DNA of 35,007 bases, taken from contig BFEA01000369.1 in NCBI GenBank assembly GCA_003427395.1, positions 1,409,892 through 1,444,898 of the forward strand, read 5' to 3'. Both the position numbers and the translations under genes were made by a program. Every line of letters begins with the position of its first letter. Position 1 is the stretch's first letter. The notes below the pieces were generated by a model, which was given only the letters and a program-made list of their open reading frames with translations, searched no databases and was not told where the DNA came from. Source of the stretch: Chara braunii (Eukaryota > Streptophyta > Charophyceae > Charales > Characeae). This document shows, piece after piece, positions 20,544 through 29,839 of the stretch.

Positions 20544-20608
<65 letters not shown>
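20461..20608. repeat. GA microsatellite
   Basis: A (GA)n tract, interrupted in its first half by AAAGAAGAGA and GGGAGGGG. It becomes a pure run from about 20550 to 20606. Reading frames in it are simple RE or SL dipeptides and are not genes. Confidence 0.97.
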
Positions 20609-20611
<3 letters not shown>

Positions 20612-20699
20612 TCCTATCCTAATCAACATTACTATTTTACTCATTCCACCGGCCTACCAAAGGTCCCTCGTACCCCTTGGAGCCCTCCCCTTGCCAAAG

Positions 20700-21540
20700 G
20701 CCCTAGGGTGGTGGAAGGAGATGGTAGAGAAAGAAGGTGCAAGGTGGTTGGCTATGGTGGACGGGTATAGGCGGAGGCGGAGGAAGAAGGTGCAAGGTGG
20801 TCGGCTATGGTGGAGGAGTGTAGGTGAAGGTGGATGAAGGAGGCGCACGGTGTTCTGTGTTGTCCTTTGGACATTCGGGCAAGGTGGATGACTATGGTGA
20901 ATGGATGGGGGTGAAGGTGGAGGAAGAAGGTGCAAGGTGGGTGGCTATGGTGAATGGGTGTGGGTGAAGGTGGAGGAAGAAGGTGCAAGGTGGGTGGCTA
21001 TGGNTGGCTATGGTGGATGGGTGTGGATAAAGGAGGAGGAAGAAGGTGCAAGGTGGGTGGCTATGGTGGACGGGTGTGAGTGAAGGTGGAGGAGGAGGGT
21101 GCGAGGTGGTTGGCTATGGCGGATGGGTGTGGGTGAAGGAGGAGGGAGAAGGTGCAAGGTGGTTGGCTATGGTGGATGGGTGTGGGTGGTGAAGGAGGAA
21201 GAAGGTGCAAGGTGGTTGGCTATTGTGGATGGGTGTGGGTGATGGAGGAGGAAGAAAGTGCAAGGTGGTTGGCTATGGTCGACGGGTGTGGGTGATGGAG
21301 GAAGAAGAAGGTGCAAGGTGGTTGGCTATGGCGGATGGGTGTGGGTGATGAAGGAGGAAGAAGGTGCAAGGTGGTTAGATATGGTGAATGGGTGCGGGTG
21401 ATGGAGGAGGAAGAAGGTGCGAGGTGGTTGGATGTGGTGGATGGGTGTGGGTGATGAAGGAGGAAGAAGGTGCAAGGTGGCTGGCTATGGTGGATGGGGT
21501 GTGGGTGGAGGTGGAGAAGGAAGGTGCAAGGTGGTTCAAT
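20700..21540. repeat. ~53-57-bp minisatellite
   Basis: About 14 units with GGTGCAAGGTGG, TTGGCTATGGTGGATGGGTG and TGGGTGATGGAGGAGGAAGAA. Unit length varies. One unit near 20830-20880 carries an unrelated insert (GTCCTTTGGACATTCGGGCA). A related inverse-orientation copy with the same insert stands at 23545-23672. A single N at 21004 is flanked by the 9-bp repeat TGGCTATGG. Confidence 0.95.
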
Positions 21541-22480
21541 CACTTGGGCGTGAATCGCAACTTCTATCTTCATGTATTCTAGTGTTTGAGTAGTGTAGTG
21601 TGCTTGTTTGGTCCATTCTATCTCTCCCATGTGAATCCCAACTTTCCCCCTTGTGTATGTGAGCTCATGTGTGTGAATTTCTCTCTCGTTCTTCATCTTT
21701 CACTTGTTTTCTCACTTCGGTGTGAATCACAACTTCTATCTTGGTGTAATGTAGTGTTTGAGTAGTGTAGAGTGTGTGTTTTGTCCATTCTACCACTCCC
21801 ATGAGAATCGCAACTTTCCCCCTTGTGTATGTGAAGTCATGTGTATGAATTTCTCTCTTATTCTTCATGTTTTACTTGTCTTCTCACTTGGGTGTGACTC
21901 GCAACTTCAATGTTGATGTCATCTAGTGTTTGAAGTGGTGTAAAGTGCTTGCCTTGTCTGTTCTTCCTCTCCCATGTGCAGCGCAACTTCCCCCTTGTGT
22001 ATGTGAGTCTATGTGTGTGTTTTTCTCTCTCATTCTCCTTGTTTCACTTGTTTTTCCACTTGGGTGTGAATCGCAACTTCAATGTTGATGTCATTTAGTG
22101 TTGAAGTGGTGTGAAGTGCTTGTTTTGTGCATTCTTCCCCTCCCATGTGCAGCGCAACTTTCCCCCTTGTGTGTGTGAGTCTATGTGTGTGTTTTTCTCT
22201 CCCATTCTCCTTGTTCCACTTGTCCTTTCACTTAGGTGTGAATCGCAACTTCTATTTTGATGTAGTGTAATGTTTAAATAGTGTGGAGTGTCTGTTTTGT
22301 CTATTCTTCCCCTCCCATGTGCAGCGCAACTTTCCCCCTAGTGTATGTGAGCTCATGTGTACGTTTTTCTCTCCCATTCTCCGTGGTTCACTTGTTTTCT
22401 CACTTGGGTGTGAATCGCGACTCCAGTCTTGGTGTAGTCTAGTGATTTGGTAGTGTAGGATGAGTGCATGGTCTGTTTTT
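21541..22480. repeat. 172-bp tandem repeat
   Basis: About 5.5 units, with CACTTGGGTGTGAATCGCAA starting at 21541, 21713, 21885 and then about every 172 bp. Each unit has a TAGTGTTTGAGTAGTGTA core, CTCTCCCATGTG, CCCCCTTGTGTATGTGAG and TCTCTC-rich sequence. The last unit is diverged and ends near 22500. The same repeat, same strand, occupies 34736-35007. Confidence 0.95.
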
Positions 22481-22499
22481 CCACTCCCAGGGGAAACGC

Positions 22500-23560
22500 T
22501 GTTTTTCCCTCAGACTCTAGACTAGATACCGCATGACTTCATCCCCCCCCGTGTCCTATTCGAACGCGGTAATTGGGAGGTTGGTAGGCTGCTGATTTTC
22601 AGCAGTTCAAAATCTTTGCCGTGTTTCTTTTCTGGATGGGTAGCTGTAGGATTGGGACTGCTGCCAGATCTGGCCTGCACGGACTGCTGCTACGGAGGAA
22701 CGGTGGAGTAACCACCCGCCGGTGCAAGGACCGCACGGGAACAGCAAACGGGCCGATATGGCCAAAAAGCACGACAACAACGGCGCTGCCGAAACCTGGG
22801 TATGAGGTCTGAGAATTGTCAGACCTCATGTTCTGAGTATAAACAAGTGGTCTGCAGACCCAACAGGCCATCGGGGTCCGTTTTGCTGAAAAATCAGCAA
22901 ACGGACTTCCCCCCAACTGTTCGCCTTGAGGCCGGACGGCGCCCGAAACGGGCAACTTGACTCAAACGAAGTCGGAATCCCTCCAAATTTTGTAGAGGCC
23001 TTCCCTATGACACAGTGAGGGGGCCCACCAAATTTGGAGTGATTCTGTTGTCGTTTGGGGTAGGAAACACAGGTCTGCGTATCCCGAATTTTCACCTTCG
23101 GCAGGAAAAACAACAAAACGGTAAGTTACGGTTTCCGGCAGATCTGCAAAATCTGTGTTTTTCTACGANNNNNNNNNNNNNNNNNNNNNNNNNNNNNNNN
23201 NNNNNNNNNNNNNNNNNNNNNNNNNNNNNNNNNNNNNNNNNNNNNNNNNNNNNNNNNNNNNNNCCGAATTTTCACCTTCGGCAGGAAAAACAACAAAACG
23301 GTAAGTTACGGTTTCCGGCAGATCTGCAAAATCTGTGTTTTTCTACGAACTGTGTCTACTGCAAAGTCTGAGTTTTCTGCATATTCGCTGTAGAATAAAG
23401 TGTTGTGGACTGTGTTTTACCCCAGAGGCTAGGGGGTATGGCGAGCAACGGGCCCGGACGCTCGGGTAGGGGACGACGCGGGGCCAAGGTCACTTTGCAC
23501 TCTGTCACCTTCTTCACCATCCCCCTCACCCCTCCACTGCAGCTATCCACCATGTCCGGA
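22500..23560. other. Unrecognised region with a hairpin and an assembly gap
   Basis: No supported gene. 22802-22829 is a perfect 11-bp stem (ATGAGGTCTGA / TCAGACCTCAT) with a 6-nt loop. A second, looser inverted similarity, CTCCAAATTTTG (22981-22992) against CCAAATTTGGAG (23028-23039), lies downstream. A short reading frame at 22599-22955 (minus) overlaps the hairpin and has no recognisable motif. Confidence 0.5.
23084..23348. other. Assembly gap flanked by an exact 85-bp duplication
   Basis: 95 Ns (23169-23263) sit between two identical 85-bp blocks, 23084-23168 and 23264-23348 (CCGAATTTTCACCTTCGGCA ... TTTTTCTACGA). This is the pattern expected when overlapping contig ends are placed on both sides of a gap. 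A true tandem duplication is possible but less likely. Confidence 0.95.
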
Positions 23561-23672
23561 TGTCCAAAGGACGACGCAGAACACCTTGCACCTTCTTCCT
23601 CCATCTTCACCTACACCCATCGATCATAGCCAACCACCTTGCACCTTCCTCCTCCACCTCCACCTACACCCA
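23545..23672. repeat. Inverse copy of the ~53-bp minisatellite
   Basis: CACCTTGCACCTTCTTCCTC and CACCTACACCCAT-type units are the reverse complement of the 20700-21540 minisatellite, including the GTCCAAAGGACGACGCAGAA segment that matches the insert near 20850. It directly abuts LTR copy 3, as the other array lies near LTR copy 2, in the same relative order. Confidence 0.85.
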
Positions 23673-25266
23673 ATTCAGTCCGCCACACTCCGATTTGCAT
23701 GAGGAGGGCCCATGCTGCCCAATTGTGCCCATGAGAACACTATACTCACTTGGAGTGAAGTAAGGGGAACCCCTGCCAGTATGGGAGCTTAGAGGAACTC
23801 GGTCCTCACTTGGTGGAGAAAGAGGGCAAGGGGAGGGTTGCCGGTCCCTTGTGGCACCATGAAGGAAAGGAACGGGACCTTTGTGGAGACTTGGAAAGGC
23901 GAGATCTTTTGAAAAGGCTGAAAGAGTAAAGACTTGATACCAGGTCAGTTTGACTCAACCATTCTCCCCGACTGCTTGACTAAGGAGAAGGCATAGCTTG
24001 CTTGAAGGGAGGGAAAGAGAACCAAAAGAGTTATTGGAAGAGAAAGGAACTTAGGCTTGCGGGAGGGGCGATGTGTTGACCCCAATGGGGAGTGTACATG
24101 GTTTTTGCTTGTGTGGTCTTGCGCATGTGAGTAGCTTAGGATGGATTGAGCGGGACTGGACCTGCAGAATGCGGGTAGGAATGGGAAAACTGACAAGGGA
24201 AGGACACGAGCCTAGCATAAGCTATGAATTCGGGTGAGACTTGATGGTCGTATGCTTGGGAAAATGATACATGGCTTGTGTGATGCATGCGTATCTTGAT
24301 TCTCTGTGTGCAATATGGAAGCCTAAAAAGACTAAGGGCGGCAATGGATATGCGAGTAGGATGATTGTCAAGCAAAAACAATATAGGGGCTAGGGGCATG
24401 GACGGCGCGACCGTTCCCCGATGACGCCATAGAGACTGCCATGTTTAGTGAAAAGGTGTGAGGCCCAATGGACGACCCTTGACCTACACACGAAAGAAGA
24501 CGAATCCTCAACGAATTCCCTGGACTGCTTGTGTATTGGAAGGAGCAATTGTCTGGCCACACTTAAGTGAATCGAGAAAACGCAACGAGTGACCAAAGTG
24601 TTACCATCGAACGTGAAAGCGGAGCTACATCCCCTAATGTAAAGCCCTCTCGCAAAAGACCCATCCCCATCCATCTCATAGCACTAGGTGGGGATGCCCG
24701 TGGGACAAACGACCCGCGCCCTGAGCATAAGCGTGGGCGGGTCGAACCAAATGGGACCCGTAATGGGGTCGACCCAGACTCAAAAGTTCTTCGGGGTACG
24801 GTGTCGAGCGCATCGGTCCGGCACCGCACGAAGCAGTGCGGGACCCTCCCGGACGCGTCATGCAGGAGTATGTTTACATCCTTCGTTGCGAATATACATG
24901 CAGCTTCCGCAAGCCGCTCCGGCCGAGTGCGCCCGCCATACCTCTCACGAGCCCCTACGACAGGATAGGGCCTACACGAGGCACGACTTACCTCCACCTT
25001 ACGGGAGTTGTCACCTCCCTTCGGTGGGCGTATCCCCGCCGAGCTACCAGTCCATAGTACGAAAGCTGATCAGTTGTAATCGCAAAGGTGGACCAATAAG
25101 TCGTGCCTCGCGTAGGCCCTATCATGTCGTAGGGGCTCGCGAGAGGTATGGCTGGCGCACTCGGCCGGAGCGGCTTACGGAAGCTCCATGTATATTCGCG
25201 ACGAAGGATATAAACCAACTCCTGCGTGACGCGGCCGGACCGATGCACTCGACAACGGCCCCTACA
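23673..25266 (+). repeat. LTR copy 3 (5'-truncated, interrupted)
   Basis: Reverse complement of 4585-4460 and 4170-3159, with visibly fewer differences from copy 1 than copy 2 has. The mirrored frames MPLAPILFLLDNH (3568 and 24399) differ at only a few positions. It ends at 25266 and is split by the inverted-repeat element at 24802-25254. Its left edge joins the minisatellite at CAATT/CAGTCCGCC. Confidence 0.85.
24802..25254. mobile_element. 453-bp terminal-inverted-repeat element (foldback/MITE-like)
   Basis: The ends are TGTCGAGCGCATCGGTCCGG and its near-exact inverse CCGGACCGATGCACTCGACA. Arms extend over about 199 bp (24802-25000) and 168 bp (25087-25254). They differ mainly by one ~30-bp indel after the first 21 bp and scattered substitutions, with a ~86-bp centre. 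ACGG flanks both sides (24798-24801 and 25255-25258). Removing the element and one ACGG restores the LTR sequence TACGGCCCCTACA seen in copy 1. No transposase ORF is present. Opposite-strand frames in the two arms encode the same peptide only because the arms are inverted copies. Confidence 0.9.
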
Positions 25267-25270
25267 AAAA

Positions 25271-25286
25271 TGGTGGAGGTGTCGGG
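25271..25286 (+). other. Candidate primer-binding site after LTR copy 3
   Basis: The LTR end CTACA is followed by AAAA and TGGTGGAGGTGTCGGG. The TGG start and 4-nt spacing fit a tRNA primer site. It differs from the candidate next to LTR copy 2. Confidence 0.3.
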
Positions 25287-26972
25287 TATGGGTTAAACTG
25301 ACCCATGCGATCTCGAGGGGGGCGCCCGACGCATGACCGTGTACATAACCAAAGACAAAGGAACGAGGACTTGCGTATGCTCTATCCCCTTAAGGAAATC
25401 AGATTTGAGGGCGGTTGGGCGCATGGCAAGGTCAGGCATGGAGGAATAACATGCATGTTGCACACTTGATTAGCCGCCTCCTCGGGAGGTGACTCTAGTC
25501 CTCCTTTTTTCGGGCTGATGTGCGTAAGTCCGGGGAAGCCTTGGGCAAGCCGCAGGTCGACCCTTCCTCTTAGTGTGAAAGAAGGGCTCCGGTTACTTGG
25601 CAGGCGGTTGGAATTCCGGGCTAGTCCGGGTTCCGATGAAAATCCCGCGGCGAAGTGATCCGACCGACATGGGTGTTTTCTTCTCTCTTCTTCGGAGCCC
25701 AACGGGCTCCTTGCACTACACTTGAAATGCTTCAAGGAACCTCACATGAACAAAACGGGTAATCGAGAAGGAATAATCCTGCCCTATGAACGGACACACA
25801 AGCGAAGATAAGCGAATGAAGGGAGTTGCTAGACTCCAAAGAAAATTAGCTCACCTTTGAAGATGCTCACGAAAAGGAACTGGATACTGTGTATGTAAAT
25901 TAAAGGTGAGTGGCACACACGATCCTGAGAGAAAAACTATAAGCTATGGGTAGGAAGCGCTGGGTGCACTAAGGGAAAGACACTTGTATCATGTGTGTCT
26001 CACTTGGGACTTGTGCTTGCATGATGGGGATTTGAGCGTCCTGTCTTTCGGAAGGAAAGGAGGGGTCTGCACCGGCCGGTGCGGGTTGCGAAACGTCGCT
26101 GTAGGCTGTCGTGTGTTCATATGCGGAGGTCAGGCCACCGAGCTGTCGGACGGGAGTTTGTCACGCCGGGTGATTTGTAGCATTCCCGTTCTAGCGGTGA
26201 CGGGTTTTGGCTCGATGATCTGCTGTGCGGGGTGCAAAACGTCTCCTCAGGTGGGACTTAGCCTGTTGGCTGGCAGGGGGAGTACCACTGCATGCGGACA
26301 AAGACGGAGCCTCGAAGACGATTAATAGCTTCTCGTAGCTTGGTTTGCGAAAGGCTGTTCCTTGTCGGACCGATGGAAGTGAATGCCTGGACGGCTGACT
26401 TTCGTCCCAACCGGGGTATGCAGGGGTAATTCCGGGTACCAACGGGGGTGTGCAAAAGGGGCAATACGGGATGGGGTATTCTGGGAAAGAAGGTGAGGGT
26501 GACCCCCCACTGGAGTCTGGGTTCCGCGCTCGCGATGGTTGAGTTGTGCTTGAGGTACGGGATAAAACTCTGTCGATAGTAACAGTGGAGAGACCACTTT
26601 TGGGGAAAGGCCGGTGAGGAGATGACCGGCCTGTGTGCGAAGCTTGCCTGATTTTCTTCTTTTGTGTCTCCCTCTGTAAAGCTTGCTTGAGGATGTTAGG
26701 CAGGAAACTGAGCTTTCAAGTTTATTCTCGCCCCCCTGTCTAAGTCCACACGAATGAGAGAAGATGTAAGTAAGCATGGATAGGAATCAGGAGGAAAGGA
26801 ACCAAGAGAAAGGAATGTCGATTGGTGGTGGTCAATTGGGGGTACGACGGGGTAGCGACCTCTGGGAAATGGGTAGGAAAGGTTAGGGAGACCCGGATGA
26901 GGGGTCTGAAAAACAATTCTTATCTAGACAGGGAGACATTCTGACCAAGAGGGGGCCGTGTGGTGCTCACTT
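25287..26972. other. Leader-like region upstream of the ORF array, nothing recognised
   Basis: About 1.7 kb without a supported gene. Frames exist on both strands (25382-25735 minus, 25984-26325 plus, 26322-26777 minus), but they lack family motifs, start mainly at non-ATG codons or overlap antisense. 26395-26475 has short imperfect GGGGTATGC / GGGGGTGTGC direct repeats. Confidence 0.5.
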
Positions 26973-27002
26973 ATGAAAACAGGACCGGAGCCGGAAAACG
27001 GA

Positions 27003-27882
27003 ATGGCGCGGTGGTTCTCGTCTCCTGCATATTCTAGTGGTCCAGAAATGCCAATAGACGTAAAGGAGGGGGTATCTGTCGTCCTCCCAGAAAAAGGAAC
27101 GTGGATTGACCTGGAGCCAGCCTACCAAACTGTGATGCTGGACGAAAAGGACGCGTTCCTCTGGATAGAGACAATTTGGACTAAGGTCAGCCTGACGAGA
27201 CTGTCGCCGAGCTTGATGGACTTCGAATCCCGGGGGACGGTGGAAGCCCACGGGTGGGTCTATTTATCCCAGGAGATAGAAAATGCAATGGTAATAAGAT
27301 TAGTACTGGGAACCAGTTGTTTAGACAAACGGAACGAGAAGTGGTATGAGCAGCACGTCAATGAGTGGAAATGGAAATGGACAAAGTAGAGGCGCGAGTG
27401 GAGCTCGGGGATAGGGGAAACATGAGACGGCCTCTTAGGACGATGTGCTACCTATATTTTTGGTAGACATGGTCTTCAGGACCAGGGAGAGATTGGAACA
27501 AATATGCCGGTCGATGGCACACCTGAGGCTGTACCACTGCACTCGACAGGACTTTTTTAGATTGTCGATAGAAATGGGCCCGTTCAAAGGTAACTGAGCG
27601 GAGGAATTGACTGAGATATTGAACCTCCTCAGCACGGACGATGCCTTTGTCCCTAGCCCAGTGCATTGGCGGATAGTCTATCGAAATGTGGCGGTGGGGG
27701 AGACCNAGATATTGAACCTCCTCAGCACGGACGATGCCTTTGTCCCTAGCCCAGTGCATTGGCGGATAGTCTATCGAAATGTGGCGGTGGGGGAGACCTT
27801 CCTAGAAGGACTGACGGACTTGTTCTTTGACGAGGAGGATGATTTCAGTGATGACGGGAACGATGACAAGATAGAGGATTGA
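27003..27882 (+). pseudogene. Tandem family member A (unknown protein, frameshifted)
   Basis: ATG at 27003 gives MARWFSS..., which matches the MAR/MTR starts of B and C; an upstream in-frame ATG lies at 26973. N-terminal part (27003-27389): EGVSVVLPEKGTW, then AFLWIETIWT and AHGWVYLSQE. The frame breaks at TAG 27387-27389. Homology continues in another frame from about 27377 (VELGDRGNMRRPLRTMCYLY) and a third from 27463 (VDMVFRTRERLEQI, then LSIEMGPFKG). The end is EILNLLSTDD ... FLEGLTDLFFDEEDDF with a strongly acidic tail. TGA 27595-27597 is an extra stop. 27614-27705 and 27707-27798 are an exact duplicate around a single N and probably one sequence. Family and function are unknown. Confidence 0.65.
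27614..27798. other. Single-N gap flanked by an exact 92-bp duplication
   Basis: 27614-27705 and 27707-27798 (AGATATTGAACCTCCTCAGC ... GGGGGAGACC) are identical and separated by one N at 27706. This is the same pattern as at the gap in 23084-23348. The reading frame crossing it contains the same ~30 residues twice. Other family members do not duplicate this part, so it is probably an assembly artefact. Confidence 0.95.
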
Positions 27883-27943
27883 TAATTTTGAAGGGGGGCT
27901 TACGCGGAAAAATGGGTGGTCGGCTACGTGCAGGTATGGAACG

Positions 27944-28699
27944 ATGGCCCGGGAGCTCCAGCTAAGGGACTGCACCTTCAAAGGGTGGGAACCGAGACGA
28001 ATCGAAGGGGGAGTGAAAATGTCTATACCAGCAGATAATGAATGGAAAGGGACCACGTGTGACTGGGTAGGACTTGAAATTGTACCAGAAATGTCATACC
28101 TATGGATAAAATGTGTCTGGAACCCGCTAAGAGAAGAGGAAGGATGAGAGGAGATCGCGGAAGGAAGGGTGGAATCGACCGGGAAGGTCATCCTCTCGGA
28201 ACAGGGATGACACTTGTTTTGCACCACGCTTGCGGCAGGGCAGAACCCGATGTGGCTTCTGGGGGACGCTGAGGCAAGGGCTCGACAGGCAGGAGATAAG
28301 TTTGCCAACAAAGGGTGGGATGTGGTCCGTAGTAAGGTCGTGATGGGGGGATGGAAGGAGTTTAGACCTCCCTGCCTACAAATCAAGGTTTGGGTACCCG
28401 AGTTCGTGGTTGACTGGTTTGAAGGTTTTTACCACGTCACGGAGGTGGTCAGCACTATGGGACGGATACACGTGAATTGTGCATGGCTGACAGAAGAATT
28501 TTATAAAACATCGCTGAAATTTTGGCCCTTCCATGGCGACAGAGCCTGGGAGGTCCTCATCATTTTGGACATAGAAAGGAACGATCGGTTAGAGGTAACC
28601 CCGGAAATCGGGGATGGCATAATCTGTCGGGAGGTAGCAGCGACACCTTGTTATGTGGATGATGTGTTTAAATTGTTTGAAGTTCTGTGGTTCGATTAA
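27944..28699 (+). pseudogene. Tandem family member B (unknown protein, two in-frame TGA)
   Basis: One reading frame of 251 residues from ATG 27944 (MARELQLRDC) to TAA 28697-28699, interrupted only by TGA at 28145-28147 and 28208-28210. Layout: GGVKMSIPADNEW, DWVGLEIVPEMSYLWIKCVW, the two stops, LAAGQNPMWLL, GGWKEFRPPCLQIKVWVPEF, VVDWFEGFYHVTEVV, EFYKTSLKFWPFHGDRAWEV, then CREVAATPCYVDDVFKLFEV. The second TGA aligns with Trp in C and D (DGW), the first with Trp in C, so both probably arose as TGG to TGA. No signal peptide, membrane segment or known motif is seen; Trp, acidic residues and short beta-like hydrophobic alternation are frequent. It is the least damaged full-length copy apart from C. 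Function unknown. Confidence 0.65.
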
Positions 28700-28915
28700 G
28701 AATAGGAAAAACCCGAGCTAATGGGATAAGTTAGGGGGATAAGGGGAGAAAAGAAGAGGGGGAGAAAAAAATTAGGGGGAAGCATAGATGAGAGGGTATG
28801 TGTACTATGTGGGCCGGCCAGGCATAAAGAAAACGCTGAGGCAAGGGATGGGATGTCTGGCCATTGTAGGACTCGTTACGGATTGCGGACATAAAGGACT
28901 AAAGACAGGCGCACG
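28700..28915. other. Spacer between members B and C
   Basis: Purine-rich just after the B stop (28738-28790, GGGGGATAAGGGGAG, then GAAGAGGGGGAG). The same kind of purine-rich stretch follows the C stop (29686-29735). If the array units are expressed, these could be unit 3' ends. No terminator or poly(A) signal could be assigned. Confidence 0.35.
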
Positions 28916-29685
28916 ATGACACGAGAAGGACGTTCCTTGAGGACCGTCCGCTGGGCATTGAGCCGCCAAGGGATGTGACTGGCGGGATAGAAATCGGCCT
29001 GCCCGCCACGAGCGAGGGCTGGCGCCTTGTGGTGGACTGGGTCGGGGTCGAGCTCATGGAAGACACGGTTTACCTGGTGACAAGGGTTGAATGGCACGCG
29101 GGTGAAAATGGCGAGTGGAACCCAGACCCACGGGGACATGTGCGTGCGGAAGGATGGTTGTATATGTCTGAGGATGGGTGGCGGGCGTTCGGAGTCTTGT
29201 TGGTGTCAGGGGAAGATCCGTTAAGTATGTTCGAGGGGGCATGGCAGCCAGTGTGGCAGGCAGGGTTCGAATTCGCGGACCCGGAAGTTGATGACGTGAC
29301 GGCGAACCTTAGAGTAGTCATGGCCGGGAGTTTCCATTTACCTAGTGAGAACATTCGGATGAGATTGCCGCTCTTTTTACCAGAAAGGCTAGACGAGCTG
29401 GAGCTTCTCAGGTGGGCTGTAGCCGACCTCGCTGACCTGACGTTTGAAGACGCGGTGGTCCACCAAGAGTATTACCGGGCCGTCCTAGAGATGGGGCCGT
29501 TTAGCGGTGAGCAGAGGTATGAAGTATTACGAATCTTGCGTGCCGTATTTATCACCAGACCAAGGGCTCCGGTTGTTAGCAACGAGGTTCTATGGGGCGT
29601 CGTTCGACGAGAGGTAAGTCAGGGAATGACTTACGTAGATGAGTTGTACCGGTTGTATGAGCCGACGGGAGTAGGGGCAAGATGA
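28916..29685 (+). pseudogene. Tandem family member C (unknown protein, best preserved)
   Basis: ATG 28916 (MTREGR) matches the starts of A and B but is out of frame with the main body. The main frame is open from 28903 to TGA 29683-29685 and reaches family homology at GGIEIGLPATSEGW (28981). If the ATG is the original start there is an N-terminal frameshift; otherwise a GTG at 28975 could begin a 236-residue product. The body is uninterrupted: DWVGVELMEDTVYLVTRVEW, AEGWLYMSEDGWRAFGVLL, VMAGSFHLPSENIRMRLPLF, YYRAVLEMGPFSGEQRYEVL, REVSQGMTYVDELYRLYEP. Similarity to B runs over its full length. No known domain is recognised. An intact ~230-codon body among decayed copies could reflect later decay or residual constraint. 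Confidence 0.6.
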
Positions 29686-29839
29686 TAAAAAGGACAAGAA
29701 AAGAGGGAGGGGATAAAAAAAGGAAAGGATATCGAGTTAAGGACCAGGGAGTTGCCCGGGTAAGGGCCGAAGAATGGATGAAATAAGTAAGCTCGCTTGC
29801 TGTTTAACCTGTACAGGGGACCGCTAATCAACATTGGCG

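Noticed and set aside
20453-20837. SL- or RE-repeat proteins in the GA tract
   Set aside because: Pure dinucleotide microsatellite.
24836-25248. Same peptide encoded from both strands of the small inverted-repeat element
   Set aside because: The two arms are inverted copies of each other, so this follows from the DNA structure. Differences between arms are not biased enough to synonymous sites to argue for coding.
27607-27882. Internal protein repeat in member A
   Set aside because: The repeated ~30 residues correspond exactly to the duplicate around a single N, so an assembly artefact is more likely.
28145-28210. Alternative genetic code (TGA = Trp)
   Set aside because: Members A and C end at TGA in sensible places, and related elements here carry TAG and TAA nonsense codons too. 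Ordinary mutation is simpler. Kept only as a note among the findings.
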